Assembly: GCA_036850595.1 (NCBI GenBank)
Contig: CM072161.1
Span: 19,549,812-19,613,811, forward strand
Length of the DNA: 64,000 nucleotides
Origin: Rhyacichthys aspro
Taxonomy: Eukaryota; Chordata; Actinopteri; Gobiiformes; Rhyacichthyidae
Direction: 5' to 3'
In this document: positions 11,801 through 22,212 of the stretch, one piece after another
How the letters are laid out: each line of letters opens with the position of its first letter
Position numbering within the stretch: the first letter of the stretch is position 1
Made by a program: the position numbers and the translations under genes
Notes under the pieces: model-generated
Database searches by the model: none
What the model saw: only the letters and a program-made list of their open reading frames with translations
Told to the model about the DNA's origin: nothing

Positions 11801-14800
11801 AGCTCAACGACGAGAAAAACCCTCAAACGGAAGATGAGAAGTTTATAGAAGAAGATTTAGAGGAGAGAGGGACACCAGAAGGAGAGACCCGGAGCCAGGA
11901 GACCCCCGTAGAGAAACCCCAGTGGGAGGAGCTGGCGGTAGCTGTGGTTCAAGCTGACCAATCACTAGCCACAGTGCTGTACCCGCTGGCCAATCGCAAG
12001 ACGGCGCTAATGCTGATGGAGCAGCTGCTGTCTGAGGACACGCTGCTGATGGAGGAGCACTACAAGAAGAAACAGGAGCAGAGAGGAGCCGTGGAGAGGT
12101 GAATGTTAATGTCCTGCAATATTAAACCCCGCTTAACATCAATTATTCATTAACTGTGCAAGTTTCCTATAACCAAGAGAACACAGTGTTTATCGGCCGC
12201 TCAGAGAGGTTTGTGTTACACTTGTGTAAAACTATTTAGGAGAGAGACATAGTCTTTAAAAAAGGTTTAAATATCTAGATATTCAGACAGACCTAAAAGA
12301 AAGTCCTGTGTGTCCTTGTCCAACAAAATACATTTCATGATATCCCAACTCAATATCTAGTCAGGAGCAAGAATAATAGACTATCTGCATCCTAAACAAT
12401 GTTGGATAAAGCATTAGATAAGCTGTATTTCATAAACAGTAGAGTTGTCTGATAGCTGGGTGGGTTAGGTTTGTTGTCAGTGTTGGATTTGATTATGTAT
12501 TTATTGTACTTGTGGAATACGAGACTCAAATTTAGCCAAAATTACTGACTTCTCAGTAACGAAAAATAGACCAGGTTTGAAGACTTATGAAACATTTAGA
12601 GAAATGGAATGACTTAGGAGACAGTAAAGACAATTATGTCCAGTCTTGCAAGTTTTTCAAGTATGTTTTAATACATGCCCATTTTTATTCCATTAATAAA
12701 AGCCATTGAAATTCCTGGTTTATTGTTTCTCTATGAAACCTAAGACTGGTTTCGAATCGCCCATGTGCTGAAGTCTGCTTATTAAGTTTCCCTTTGTTGC
12801 ATCACGCTCACCTGGCACCTGCCGAGGCCTGTACGTGCACTCACATTTCTGCCAATGTAAGCATAATGAAGATACACAGAAAACACATAGCTCCGTTTTT
12901 TATAATATTTAATTATTGTTGGGCATTGCTCTGATGTGTTAAGACTTGCTAAAAGAGGAGGTAAATAGTGAAATGTTAGAGGAGAACTCACACATAATTA
13001 ATTCACACTTCTGTTTCTTTTGTTTTTTCAGTGTTGAGGCTGTGGAGATCCCTGACACGTTTTCATGTCCATCTTCTCAAACGTCCGACCCACAGAGCAA
13101 AGCTAACGTCAGAGAAAAGAAGGTGACTATTTAACTTTAAAAATGATGGGGAATCTATCTAATGTCCATAAAAACATAACTCAAGGTTGTGCTGATGCTG
13201 GGTTTTATCAATATTGTAAAAAAAAGTATGAATGTGTGATTTTAAAATGTCAAATCTTCATGATACAGTACATCTTTTCTTATTATTGACACTGATTCCA
13301 TTTGAATGCTATTTGGCCTTAAGTGGCCCCATTTATTTCAGTGAGATAGTCTCTTATCACACGATGTACTGTCTGTTGCTTATCAGTGTCTGGCTCAGCA
13401 AACAGCCCTCCACATTCACTGATTAAACTACACCTTTGGCCACATTAGCATCGAAAAATATGCACACAAAAAACAATATATGTCCCTCTGAAAACAATGA
13501 TTAAAACGTACTTTCCCCATTAAATCCCCAGCATCTCTTGGTGTCCTACGTCGAGGAGCGGCTGCGTTCTCTGGATGAGACCCGGGCCGCTCTTCAAACT
13601 GAGATCAAGGAGAACGTGGCGCGAGGCGAAGCGCTGCAGGGGCTGGTACGAGAGCGCTGTCTGCCCGTGGAGCTGGAGAGGTACAACCTGTTCATCGGAG
13701 ACCTGGAGCGAGTGGTCAGCCTGCTGCTGTGCCTCTCTGCCAGACTCGCCCGGGTCCAGAACGCCCTGAGCACCGTGGACCAACACACCGACGCAGAGGA
13801 GAAGGTACTGGGCTTTAACAACAGCATCCAAATGATTAATATTATGAAAAACAATATAAGCTTCAGCCTTTATCTTTCTTTTTCTTTCTAAAATAAAATA
13901 AATCCTAAACTACATTTTGCTTCAACCTGGCGCTGCATATTGTTCTCACACTTGTAGGTCTTATAATCTGCTGTGTGTCATGTTTCCGTGCTGCTGCTGC
14001 TCTCATGATTCAGTTCTTTGAGTTAAAGCGGTGTCAGAGGTGTGCCATACTCCCATGCCCTCAGTTATGGTCCTGTCCTGTTTACACAAGAACTGCAAAC
14101 ACTTGGGCAGAGGGCAATATTAATGGAGTCAAGGTTCTTGACTGGAATTCAAAAAATGTCACGCACTATATCTTTTTCAGGCGTCACATTATGATAAATG
14201 CCATTTTAAACTAATAAATTATCAGACATTTCAAGATAACCATGATCTATTGCTCCTTAATTGTACAGCACTGAACATTTTAAGCATAAATTAATCTTGT
14301 GTATCTGTGACAGTCGAAGCTGCCTTATTAAACTTCCTGTATTTCCACATAACTTAATGTTTGCAACGATGCATTAAATTCTCCCGTTTGTTCCTGAAAG
14401 AGCTCTTTGTTGCTCTGTCCGTCTGTAATAGCCACTGCTAAGGGCTCGTTAGAGGCTTATGCTTTTTTCCTGCTGTTATCAGCAACAGTGGTATTTACAC
14501 TGACTCACCGAAACTCCAGCTCTAGTTTCGATGACATTTGCATCTCCCCTGCCCTCTGTTGACACAAGGAAACACTGCACCGTCTCGGCTGGAGCTGCTG
14601 GAAATGTGAGCAGGACTTAAACACACATTTAACAGAGAAGTGAAAGTTTATTATCACTTTCACAGAATTCATGTCTAACACTTTTCACTTCAGATGGTTT
14701 ATTATTTATTCATGTTCATTCCTCCTACCAAAAACTGCTTCAAAATCCTCCAAAATCACATGTTTTCCTTAATATTCCTGTACTTTTGCAGCAACTAAAT

Positions 14801-15640
14801 GTAAATGACTGTTATTTGTGGCATAATACAAGTTAAATAATGATCTATTTCCAAATATAAACTCTTTTTTTTTATCATAACTATAAGAACATTTTAAATG
14901 ATGTCCTCTCATACCCATATTAGTAATGGGCCATCTTTACTGTAGCTGATTATGTTGAATGCATTATATGAATGAATGAGTGGTCAAAGTCACATAAAAC
15001 ACAACTTTATTATTTAATAGACCTTTATGACAGAGTATCGATTAATAAAATAAAGCTCTCATCAAAGAGCCATCCACAGAGACAAAGGTCTTTTATGATG
15101 TCTTTTTATTTCATTTGTACAATCACAAACATTTAAACCAAAGTATTTTAGAAGGAAACATCTGAACAAAGGAATATTATATGATAAAGAGGAAAGTAAA
15201 GACTTGAAGAGATTTTGTATTATAGCAGCTGACTTAAAGTTTTGAGTTCAGATGTTTTTATTAAATAATTTTCATGGCATTTAATCATGAGATGAATATT
15301 TAAGACCCAAAGCACTTGTAATACCTCAGTCTAACCTGAATATCTCCCTCTTTTAATTGAAGTCTCTGTCCGTCCCTCTTCGCAGGAATCCCTGGACAGC
15401 CGCCACCGTCTCTTGTGCAAACAGAGAGACGACGCCAAAGACCTGAAGGACAACCTGGACCGGCGGGAGAGCCAGGTGTCGGCCTTCCTGTCGCGGCAGC
15501 TGTCGGCCGAGCAGCTCCACGACTACCGCCGCTTCGTCCAGACTAAAGCCTCGCTGCTCATCCGACAGAAGGACCTGGAGGAGAAGCAGCGTCTCGGAGA
15601 GGAGCAGCTCGAGGCCCTGTCCAACAGCCTGAACCTGTGA
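6287..15640 (+). CDS. shroom1: Shroom1, actin-binding apical-constriction scaffold (8 coding exons)
   Basis: Predicted 1,537-aa Shroom-family protein joined from exons 6287-8826, 8930-9101, 9311-9366, 10463-11098, 11508-12098, 13032-13122, 13532-13804 and 15386-15640; all junctions keep frame. Shroom proteins bind F-actin through ASD1 and Rho kinase through C-terminal ASD2 to drive actomyosin contraction. Here there is no N-terminal PDZ, as in mammalian Shroom1; the N terminus has the GDSAYSSFS motif. An ASD1-like segment (FSEPEKLNQLG, about residues 699-709, then a basic helix to about 815) and an ASD2 (about 1271-1530, including LMLMEQLLSEDTLLMEEHY) are visible. The middle is Gln/Ser-rich and probably disordered. 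The protein is much longer than the human one (about 850 aa as I recall). Met1 has a weak Kozak context; Met11 has a better one. Identity is supported by the neighbouring sowaha, septin8 and ccni2. Confidence 0.92.
8930..9101 (+). CDS. shroom1: shroom1 coding exon 2 (residues 847-904)
   Basis: Acceptor TTCGTTTAG before 8930 and donor CAG|GTACAA after 9101. The exon completes the split Arg codon and encodes a Ser/Asn-rich linker (KSASVENLLDQPENHN). Confidence 0.88.
9311..9366 (+). CDS. shroom1: shroom1 coding exon 3 (residues 905-923)
   Basis: A 56-bp small exon between TTTTTCTCCAG and CAG|GTATGT. Its frame fits both neighbours. It is too short to find by ORF length and is supported by splice consensus and phase. 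Confidence 0.78.
10125..10205. repeat. short duplicated repeat remnant in shroom1 intron
   Basis: Two adjacent copies of a CTGG-AAAAGTCATG motif, near 10130 and 10171, separated by about 40 bp with a CCAGGTCTGG link. Similar sequences recur in fish genomes in my memory, so it is probably a transposon fragment. The surrounding intron (9367-10462) is otherwise plain AT-rich DNA. Confidence 0.45.
10463..11098 (+). CDS. shroom1: shroom1 coding exon 4 (residues 923-1135)
   Basis: Acceptor CTCCATTGCAG and donor CCAG|GTAAGA. It encodes a low-complexity, charged and Ser/Pro/Gln-rich linker containing QRGKSMEELGATKL. It keeps phase 2 on both sides. Confidence 0.88.
11508..12098 (+). CDS. shroom1: shroom1 coding exon 5, start of ASD2 (residues 1135-1332)
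   Basis: Acceptor TTTTTTGCAG and donor GAGAG|GTGAAT. An acidic linker is followed by the first ASD2 helix: QADQSLATVLYPL, LMLMEQLLSED and TLLMEEHYKKK match the conserved Shroom C-terminal domain. Confidence 0.9.
12099..13031 (+). other. shroom1 intron inside ASD2, no recognisable content
   Basis: AT-rich non-coding DNA of 933 bp. I see no repeat family, RNA gene or supported ORF. Confidence 0.7.
13032..13122 (+). CDS. shroom1: shroom1 coding exon 6 (residues 1332-1362)
   Basis: Acceptor TTGTTTTTTCAG and donor AAG|GTGACT. This 91-bp exon encodes a hydrophilic linker inside the ASD2 region and restores phase 0 for the next exon. Confidence 0.8.
13532..13804 (+). CDS. shroom1: shroom1 coding exon 7, ASD2 core (residues 1363-1453)
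   Basis: Begins HLLVSYVEERLRSL and contains heptad-rich helices through LSTVDQHTDAEEK, typical of the coiled-coil ASD2 that binds Rho kinase. GC content is clearly above that of the flanking introns. Donor GAAG|GTACTG. Confidence 0.92.
13805..15385 (+). other. shroom1 last intron, no recognisable content
   Basis: AT-rich intron of 1.58 kb. Open frames at 13975-14214 and elsewhere lack splice support or domains. I recognise nothing functional. Confidence 0.65.
15386..15640 (+). CDS. shroom1: shroom1 coding exon 8, end of ASD2 and stop (residues 1454-1537)
   Basis: Acceptor CCTCTTCGCAG; encodes ESLDSRHRLLCKQRDDAKDL, LSAEQLHDYRRFVQTKASLL and QRLGEEQLEALSNSLNL, then TGA. These are the conserved final helices of the Shroom ASD2. 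Confidence 0.93.
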   Translation, partial: ESLDSRHRLLCKQRDDAKDLKDNLDRRESQVSAFLSRQLSAEQLHDYRRFVQTKASLLIRQKDLEEKQRLGEEQLEALSNSLNL

Positions 15641-17955
15641 CGGCGTTTTTGGAAACTTTTGGATGTGCTTTTCCTTTTTTTTTCTTCTTAGAGACGTAAC
15701 GAATGGATACTTTTGCACCATCATGACTTTATCTGATCCTTTGAGTGGGTTTACCAATCATGTAAACTCTTGCGTGGTACCTTAAACTGTTGCCTTTTTG
15801 TACTCTCGGACGTCCTGAACCGTCTCCGGTCCAACGCAGCTCTTCAACGTGCTGTCAAAAAGAGCTAAATATCATGTTGACATTGGACTTTTCAGTGTGC
15901 CTTCATTTCTGTCTTGCTGTGGACGCTGCTTTTCTATTAGAGCTGCACAAATCACCATCTGCCCCTCACTTTTTCCTAAAAAACAAACCCCCGACTCTAC
16001 TGCCCCGAGTCTGCAACAGTGGAAAACTATCATAAGCTTTAAGACTGTTCCTGGACCAGCGTTTCAGCGAAGACGGCAGTAAAAGAGACTAGCGTACTGT
16101 GTCATGTTAATAGATGTAGCTGTCATCTTTTTCAATGTTATTTTTAAATGTTTCAAATTAAGGCACTAAAAACCAAAAAAGGTGAAAGATAAAAAGCACT
16201 TTGTAATGATATAAAATGCACATTTCCTCAAACCATATTGTTATCAAAATGATTTCAACTAAAAGCCTTACTCCATCCATTTTCTTTTGTCTTCACGTCT
16301 TTGTAAAAGTACACACCAGGCCCATTGTGTACAAATGATTTCCAGCCAATTACCTGTTTAATTTTATCATGTCTTATTGATTTTATTGTAGAGTAATCTT
16401 CTCTATTGTCCCTAGAAGTGGCACGTGATACTTGAAATGCTTTTTAGAGAAAATCTCAGCTGTCTTAAACTCATTTTCTCTTTTCTACCTCCACAGTGTA
16501 GCCTTTTTCACACTTTAATGAAGGTTATGAACTCACAGGAGTATCTTTTAGACCCTCTTCAGACCTGACATTAAAACATCGAGTTATTTAATGTCAACCT
16601 AATGCAAAGTTGGCCTGGGTCCCATGTATCTCTGTAGATCTACATCAGACAACATAATGCTAATGTCGGTAAAGCAGCAGTGTCCAAAACCAAAAGCTGC
16701 TGTAGTGTATGAAGTATATCATGTGACACAATGAAAAACAATCTAATGCGGACTTAGAAGGACACAAGGATAGCAAAAGTTGGTAATACACATGAAATTA
16801 AACGTCTCTTTCAATAAATACATTAGAAATAAATGGTCAAAAGCTGGAGTAATTCTGTATTTGTGAGTACAGATCTAATGAAGAACAGATGTAAACAGCA
16901 GGTCTGAATACAACAAATGAAGTGGGCCAGAAAGAGAAAAGACGGGTTGTAATGCGAGGTCTGAAGGGGGCCTTATTGTAGTATCTCTTAGATATTTAAC
17001 ATTTAATGAAGAACACTTGAACGTGGACCTGTTTAAACACCTGTGCATGTGTACCTGCTAATCAACACTGTTTTGTTTTTCTTGTTCTAAAACTGTTTCC
17101 TGTTTGTTAATTGTTTCAGTGGAGAGTGATCTGGGCGACTCTTCAGATCACAATTAGTAGTTGCATAACGTTGTGTGTGTGCAGCAGTTAGATAGTCAAC
17201 AAAGACAGGACGGTCTTGTGTTAGTTTTGAGGAATGCTACTATTAAGTCATTATTTAAAAGTACCTGTCTGAGGAGAGAACTATTAGAGTCACTGTTATG
17301 TAACCACAACGAGGAGGATCACCTTTTTTAGTCTCTACTTCAAAATTCAACCTGTCAAACCTTGTGTATTCAGTTCAAATAGACTTTTCCCTGGAAACTG
17401 GACACCGTTCCTGAAACAATCTCGTGTTTTTTGCTGAATAGTTCCCTCCTTTTCCGCCCCTAAACATTTCTGCGGCGATTTACGACTCCGGCCGCTTCAG
17501 TTGGCTAAACAAATGTGTGTTTGTTTTGGCCTTTGTGCTGACGCAGGCCTGGAGGCTTAGTGAGGCTCTGGTGTTGTTTCCCTTCAGCTGGTATGCTCTG
17601 GACCGGACCATGAATGAGACAAATGCTCCAAGGAAGGAGCAGCGTACGGTTAAACGCGTCCTGCTGCGAACAGGCAAACTTCCTGATTCGAGTCTGTCGT
17701 TCAGTCAAACCAGTGTTTTCTTGATGTAAAAAAAGGGGGCTGTTTTGTGTTGAAATGAACTGTTTTAAATCCAACAAGAAAGGTTTGAGAGGTTTCATTT
17801 ACCCATGTCCCAGTTAAAGGGGTGACCCAACATTTCTGAGTATCCCACTGTTTTTCACCTGACACTGTTTATTTTCTGTTGAGAGTTTGTTTGGTGCCTG
17901 TTTGGAGTTGTAAATTCCATGTTTGTATTGTGAATAAATTAAGCTCTCACTCTCA
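15641..17955 (+). other. shroom1: shroom1 3' UTR
   Basis: No coding exon is seen between the TGA and the AATAAA at 17933-17938. Other AATAAA hexamers occur, for example near 16813, so shorter alternative 3' ends are possible. Open frames here have no recognisable domain. Confidence 0.55.
17933..17938 (+). terminator. shroom1: poly(A) signal, probable shroom1 3' end
   Basis: Canonical AATAAA, followed within about 30 bases by a GTGCTGTGTTCTTTTTTC-type GT/T-rich element, as expected for cleavage and polyadenylation. It lies 2.3 kb after the stop. Confidence 0.55.
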
Positions 17956-18384
17956 AACTTAGTGCTGTGTTCTTTTTTCTTCTCAGATCTTCTTTAAAAG
18001 TAAAAGACCTGACACTGTGAGAGACATCTGTGCAGACGAATGTAGGTTACTTAAAATATTCATGGGGTTTTGTTTTGTGGCAACGCAGCCATCTCCACTT
18101 CCACTGGAGTTTAGAGTCTGCTTTTTGGTGTATTTCAACTCCAAACACAAAATAGTCTGCTTTAGGTTTTGGTTTGTTTGAAAGTTAAGCCTCATCTAGT
18201 GTTATTCCTCTCAGAGATGATGTCTGCCCTCTAGAGGCACAGCACTGACCTGCAGGGAATGATTTTATTATTTATTCAACATTACTTTTCAGTGAGTTTG
18301 TTTTCCTGGTGGTATGCTGCATTTATTTGAGACGGTCTAGATCGACAGGGAACAGGATGAGTGAGAGGGAAATGACACTGAGCA

Positions 18385-18463
18385 AAAGACCCAAGCAGGA
18401 TTTGAACCCGGGTCTCTCGAGTATGTGACAGGAGAGCCACTGAGACACCCTACTACTACACCC
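18385..18463 (-). repeat. tRNA-like sequence, probably SINE head or tRNA pseudogene
   Basis: On the minus strand a B-box-like GGTTCAAATCC (complement of 18398-18408) is flanked by a GAGACC...  stem-like context, and an A-box-like TGTCTCAGTGGC lies at 18436-18447. The spacing is right for RNA polymerase III internal promoter boxes. I could not fold a clean cloverleaf with a clear anticodon arm, so a degenerate tRNA or tRNA-derived SINE head fits better than a working tRNA gene. Confidence 0.45.
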
Positions 18464-19530
18464 CTTATTTGATCGTGAAGGGTTTCAGTTTCAGTTTTTT
18501 AAGGGTTTCATTCCCATTCCCATGTTTATTCTTTAAAAAACGTACAATAGTGAATAAAACATACAGTTTCAATCCTTTTACAGTCTTCTTTTCCAATCAT
18601 GTAAACTCTTGTGTTGTACGTTATTACTTTATTTGACGTTAGTTGTTGAGAAACTCTACACATCAGACAGCATTACACTTTAACAGAAAACAGAAGCCTA
18701 TTTGCCCCAAAAGACCTAAAACTACAAAGGGAATAAATTGTTTGTTTTGTCTTTCAAAATATTAAATCATATCATCTATGTATTTATTTAAAAAAGCCTT
18801 AAATCTAATGTAGTGTATCTGCAAAGTGCATTTAACTACCTTTTGTTTCATGAATGTGCAAAACAAAAAACAATAGTCATTTTACTGTCTGTTTTGATTT
18901 GCTAAACCCTCTCGTCTGATACTGTAACACTGTATGTCTCGATACCAATAATAGATTCTCATTAAAAGACACTTAAATCAGCTGAGACAAAGAAACGGAT
19001 TCAAACAAACAATTAAACTGTGGTATTTGGCTGAAGAGCAGCTGCAGAACAGCAAAGCAAGAGCACTTAGAGTAGTTTAAGTGAGGCGTCCTAATTGATT
19101 TCTGCAGCAAAGGCACAAAATAGACCTGTCCATTTTGAAACAACTGCTGTCTTTGTCGGACACTAATTGTACAGTAATTAGTTTAAAAACAGAGTAAGTG
19201 AAGGAACATTTGGGAGCGGGGCTCTCTGCAGACAACAGACCCCAAAGAACAGGATGATCCGGACACTGCAGCAGTCGTGTCACAGATTGAGATAATGAGG
19301 ATCTGTGTTGTATTTAATCACTGACTGTGTCCTGCTGCCTCAACAGTGAAATATACACTCACAGAATTCACACAGTCTACAGGAAGTACATGTCATATAA
19401 GCCAAATGATTAGAAACTTTTACAAATATTAGTGTAAAAATGTGAAATTTAGATCCAGTATCTCAAAATTTAAAATTGACACGTTTTTATTTTGGGGACA
19501 GACATTGCCAGCGTTGGAATAGCCAGTCAC

Positions 19531-19930
19531 AAAAAAAAAAAAAAAAACCCCCCCCCCGGGGGGGGGGGGGCCCCCTTGGCCTTTTTTTTTGGGGGCCTTT
19601 TTTTTTTTTTTAAGGGGGGTTTTTTTGTGTGAGGGGTTAGTTGGTTGGAAAAGGGTTTTTTTGGATTTGAAAATGTTTTAGAAGGGGGGGAAAAAGAATT
19701 TCTAAAACCTGTTTAAAACCAAATAAAACCTGTTCAAATCAAATAAAATCTGATCAAATCAACTAAAACCTGTTTAATGCAACTTTCTTTTTAAATCCAA
19801 ATAAATCTATTCCAACCCCCCCCACCCTTTTGATCCCCCACACAACCCTTTTGGGGGAAAAAAAAAAAAAAAAAAAGTAAATTTTATTTTTTTTTAAAAA
19901 AAATAAAAAAAAATATTCCATTCTTAAAAT
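19531..19930. repeat. homopolymer-rich block, possible assembly error
   Basis: Successive runs of A, C, G, C, T, G and T occur at 19531-19626, with more G and A runs at 19683-19695 and 19857-19915. This pattern is unlike anything else in the window. Between the runs are diverged inverted units (19653-19682 against 19701-19731) related to the hairpin at 34.7-34.8 kb. The stretch may be a real palindromic transposon whose consensus is corrupted. Confidence 0.6.
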
Positions 19931-20001
19931 AACAGCGGTTTTTTGGAGTCGCGGCATTGTGTCCTCGGAGGATATTTTTTTTTTTTTTTGGGCCTCACTA
20001 G

Positions 20002-20021
20002 TTTGAGTTTGACACCCCTGC
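20002..20021 (-). mobile_element. hAT-like terminal inverted repeat (one end)
   Basis: The complement reads CAGGGGTGTCAAACTCAAAC, which resembles the terminus of a widespread fish hAT-type element. The matching opposite end is not visible, apparently lost in or replaced by the homopolymer block to the left. The sequence just outside, CTTTAAAA, would be the 8-bp target duplication if the partner were found. Confidence 0.5.
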
Positions 20022-21479
20022 TTTAAAAGCACTGTTGATTCACTGTAAAAAAAACATCTGTGTAGTCTGTCCAACAGCCGATTAGAGCATCCTTTATCTC
20101 ACACTGAAAAAGTTTTTAAAAAGTCTTTAAAATCTTTGATAGTGAGGCTTAGGCAAAGTGTTATGGTCATTCTTATTACAGTATGCTAATTAGGTGATCA
20201 AACCTTTTCCTCAATTTAAAAAAGTCACACTGTGCAGGTTTAAACCAATACAGGACACAATATTACATGAAAAACAAAGACATTATAGGTAAATAGTGCA
20301 GTTTTTGTTGTATTTTTTGTGGTTGTCTAGTAGTGGAACTGCAGACTGTGATTTCAAATCTCTCACCTTTCATTTGTACAGTCTGGGAGCAACTACGGTA
20401 GCCCTGCAGGGACATGTTATTGTATGAACCAACAGGCAAGCATTTAGCAAGCTCTAAAAAAAGGGCAGCAGTAGAAACAGGAACAGGAAGGAGCTAATGT
20501 CATAAATAGTGTTAAAAATATACCTTTGTGTCCAACATTTTACACTATGCACACTTTATCTGTGACAAACTACAGCCAGTCAAAATGTAGTCACTATTTG
20601 ATAAAACCAAACAAACATTTATTACGTGTAAAAACTGCAGACTGTTTCCTACATTAGACTTCATGACAGGTGTGGAAACTCTCCTCCAGAACAAACACAC
20701 GTCGAGTTGAGAGTGTTGCCCGAGGCCTGTGAGTGTGTTGTTGTGCTGAATCGTTGTACGTTGTGTCTGTGGGCGCTGATGACTCAGGGTCAGCCAGATG
20801 CTCAGATTAGTGGCTGCAAAGTGAACTCTGAACTCTCCGCCCGAAGGAATGTCAACACGCCTCCTCCCGACCTCTTCCGGGCGTGTTTTCAGAGCAGTAC
20901 AGTAGCCCTCGTCAAACTAAAGTTGGGTTGATTACAGTGTGTCCATTGTCACAAACGCTGTATCACTTCAAACCCAGACTTTATATAACTTCAGTCCAAA
21001 GTCAGAGAAATATTACACGTTATAATTAAGAACGGCATTTGTGTAAACGCAGGTTCATGTGGAAACCTCGGTCTCGGCCAAAATGTGACAAGTCGGAATG
21101 ATCTGTGTGCGGTTTTACCTCGCGAAGGCAGGCAGGACACGTTTGTGTTGTACAGGCTCCAAAAATGTGGAAATGAAACGTTCTTTCATAACTTAATCAA
21201 AACCAGATGAGATTATGTTGCAGATTTAGTTTGGATCTGGTTGAAAGTGAATAACTGAGCTCATACGTAGAAATGATGAAGGGCAGAGGCCAACGTGTTA
21301 ACATGACATGCTTCCTTTTTTATTTTTGACAAGACATAAATAAAATAACTGCCAAGAAGTAGATGTTTCAATAGATGTTTTATTTGCTCTGTGTTACTTT
21401 GTGTAATTTGTGTGTTGGCCACTAGTTTCTTTACTGATGTTAACATGAGCCAGTTTGCAGAAGTGATCCTCATATTTTT

Positions 21480-21590
21480 ATTTATTTAACATTTATTTAA
21501 CCAGGTAAAAACCCATTGATTTCAACATCTCTTTTGCAAAGGTGACCTGGAAGTCCGCAGCACACGTCAATATAAAAATACAAGTCACAA
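21480..21590. repeat. dispersed fish repeat fragment
   Basis: The run TTTATTTAACCAGGTAAAAA, followed by CCCATTGA, CTCTTTTGCAAAGGTGACC and TGG, is a combination I recall as recurrent in teleost genomes. I cannot name the family with certainty. No coding capacity remains. Confidence 0.4.
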
Positions 21591-22191
21591 CAAACTAATT
21601 ACAAAGAGTAGATTAGTACAAAATTGATTGAGGACACAGCAATTCAAAAACAGGCACTGCCCAATAGTCTCGCGTTCTTTGTTCTTCTTTTAAGATGAAT
21701 CTAAAGTTCTGACAGTTTTAAGTTGAGGATGTAGAAAAGACCATAAAGAATGAAACCCAATAAAAATTAATCAAATTTGTCATGTACACAATGAAAATGG
21801 GCATAGAGTCAGCTTTTTCTTCTTAGGTGAGTACTGTCAGAGGGTTTGTGGTTAAATGTTTTTGAAATTTGGAAATATTATCACTCTGCCCCAGTTCTGA
21901 AAGAAAGGTTAAATCACTACCCTCTCAGCAAACATTACAGGCCTAGATGCAGGTAGTCTATTTTTAGTCTAAAACCAAGCAGTCCAGAAGTCTGTTTACA
22001 TGTTGCTATAAAAACTCTGTAATCAGGAAAGGTCTCAGCTGAATAGGGGCTCAATTCTTCTGACTAAACACAATATATAACTCACATATTTCATCCGAAT
22101 CAGACGTTAATCAGGGTTGTGTTTTGGTCATTTACATGTTTCCATTTCTAAATCTCATTTTACAGACTTTACAGACCAGCCTTTTCCCTCT

Positions 22192-22212
22192 CAGCAGCAG
22201 CAGCAGCAGCAG
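22192..22212 (+). repeat. (CAG)7 trinucleotide run
   Basis: Seven uninterrupted CAG units, then CGTCAG. It sits inside an 80-codon open frame (22117-22359) that would read it as glutamine. No supporting exon structure was found. Confidence 0.8.

Noticed and set aside
18385..18463. Functional tRNA gene
   Set aside because: Promoter-box-like motifs exist, but I could not form an acceptor stem and anticodon arm.
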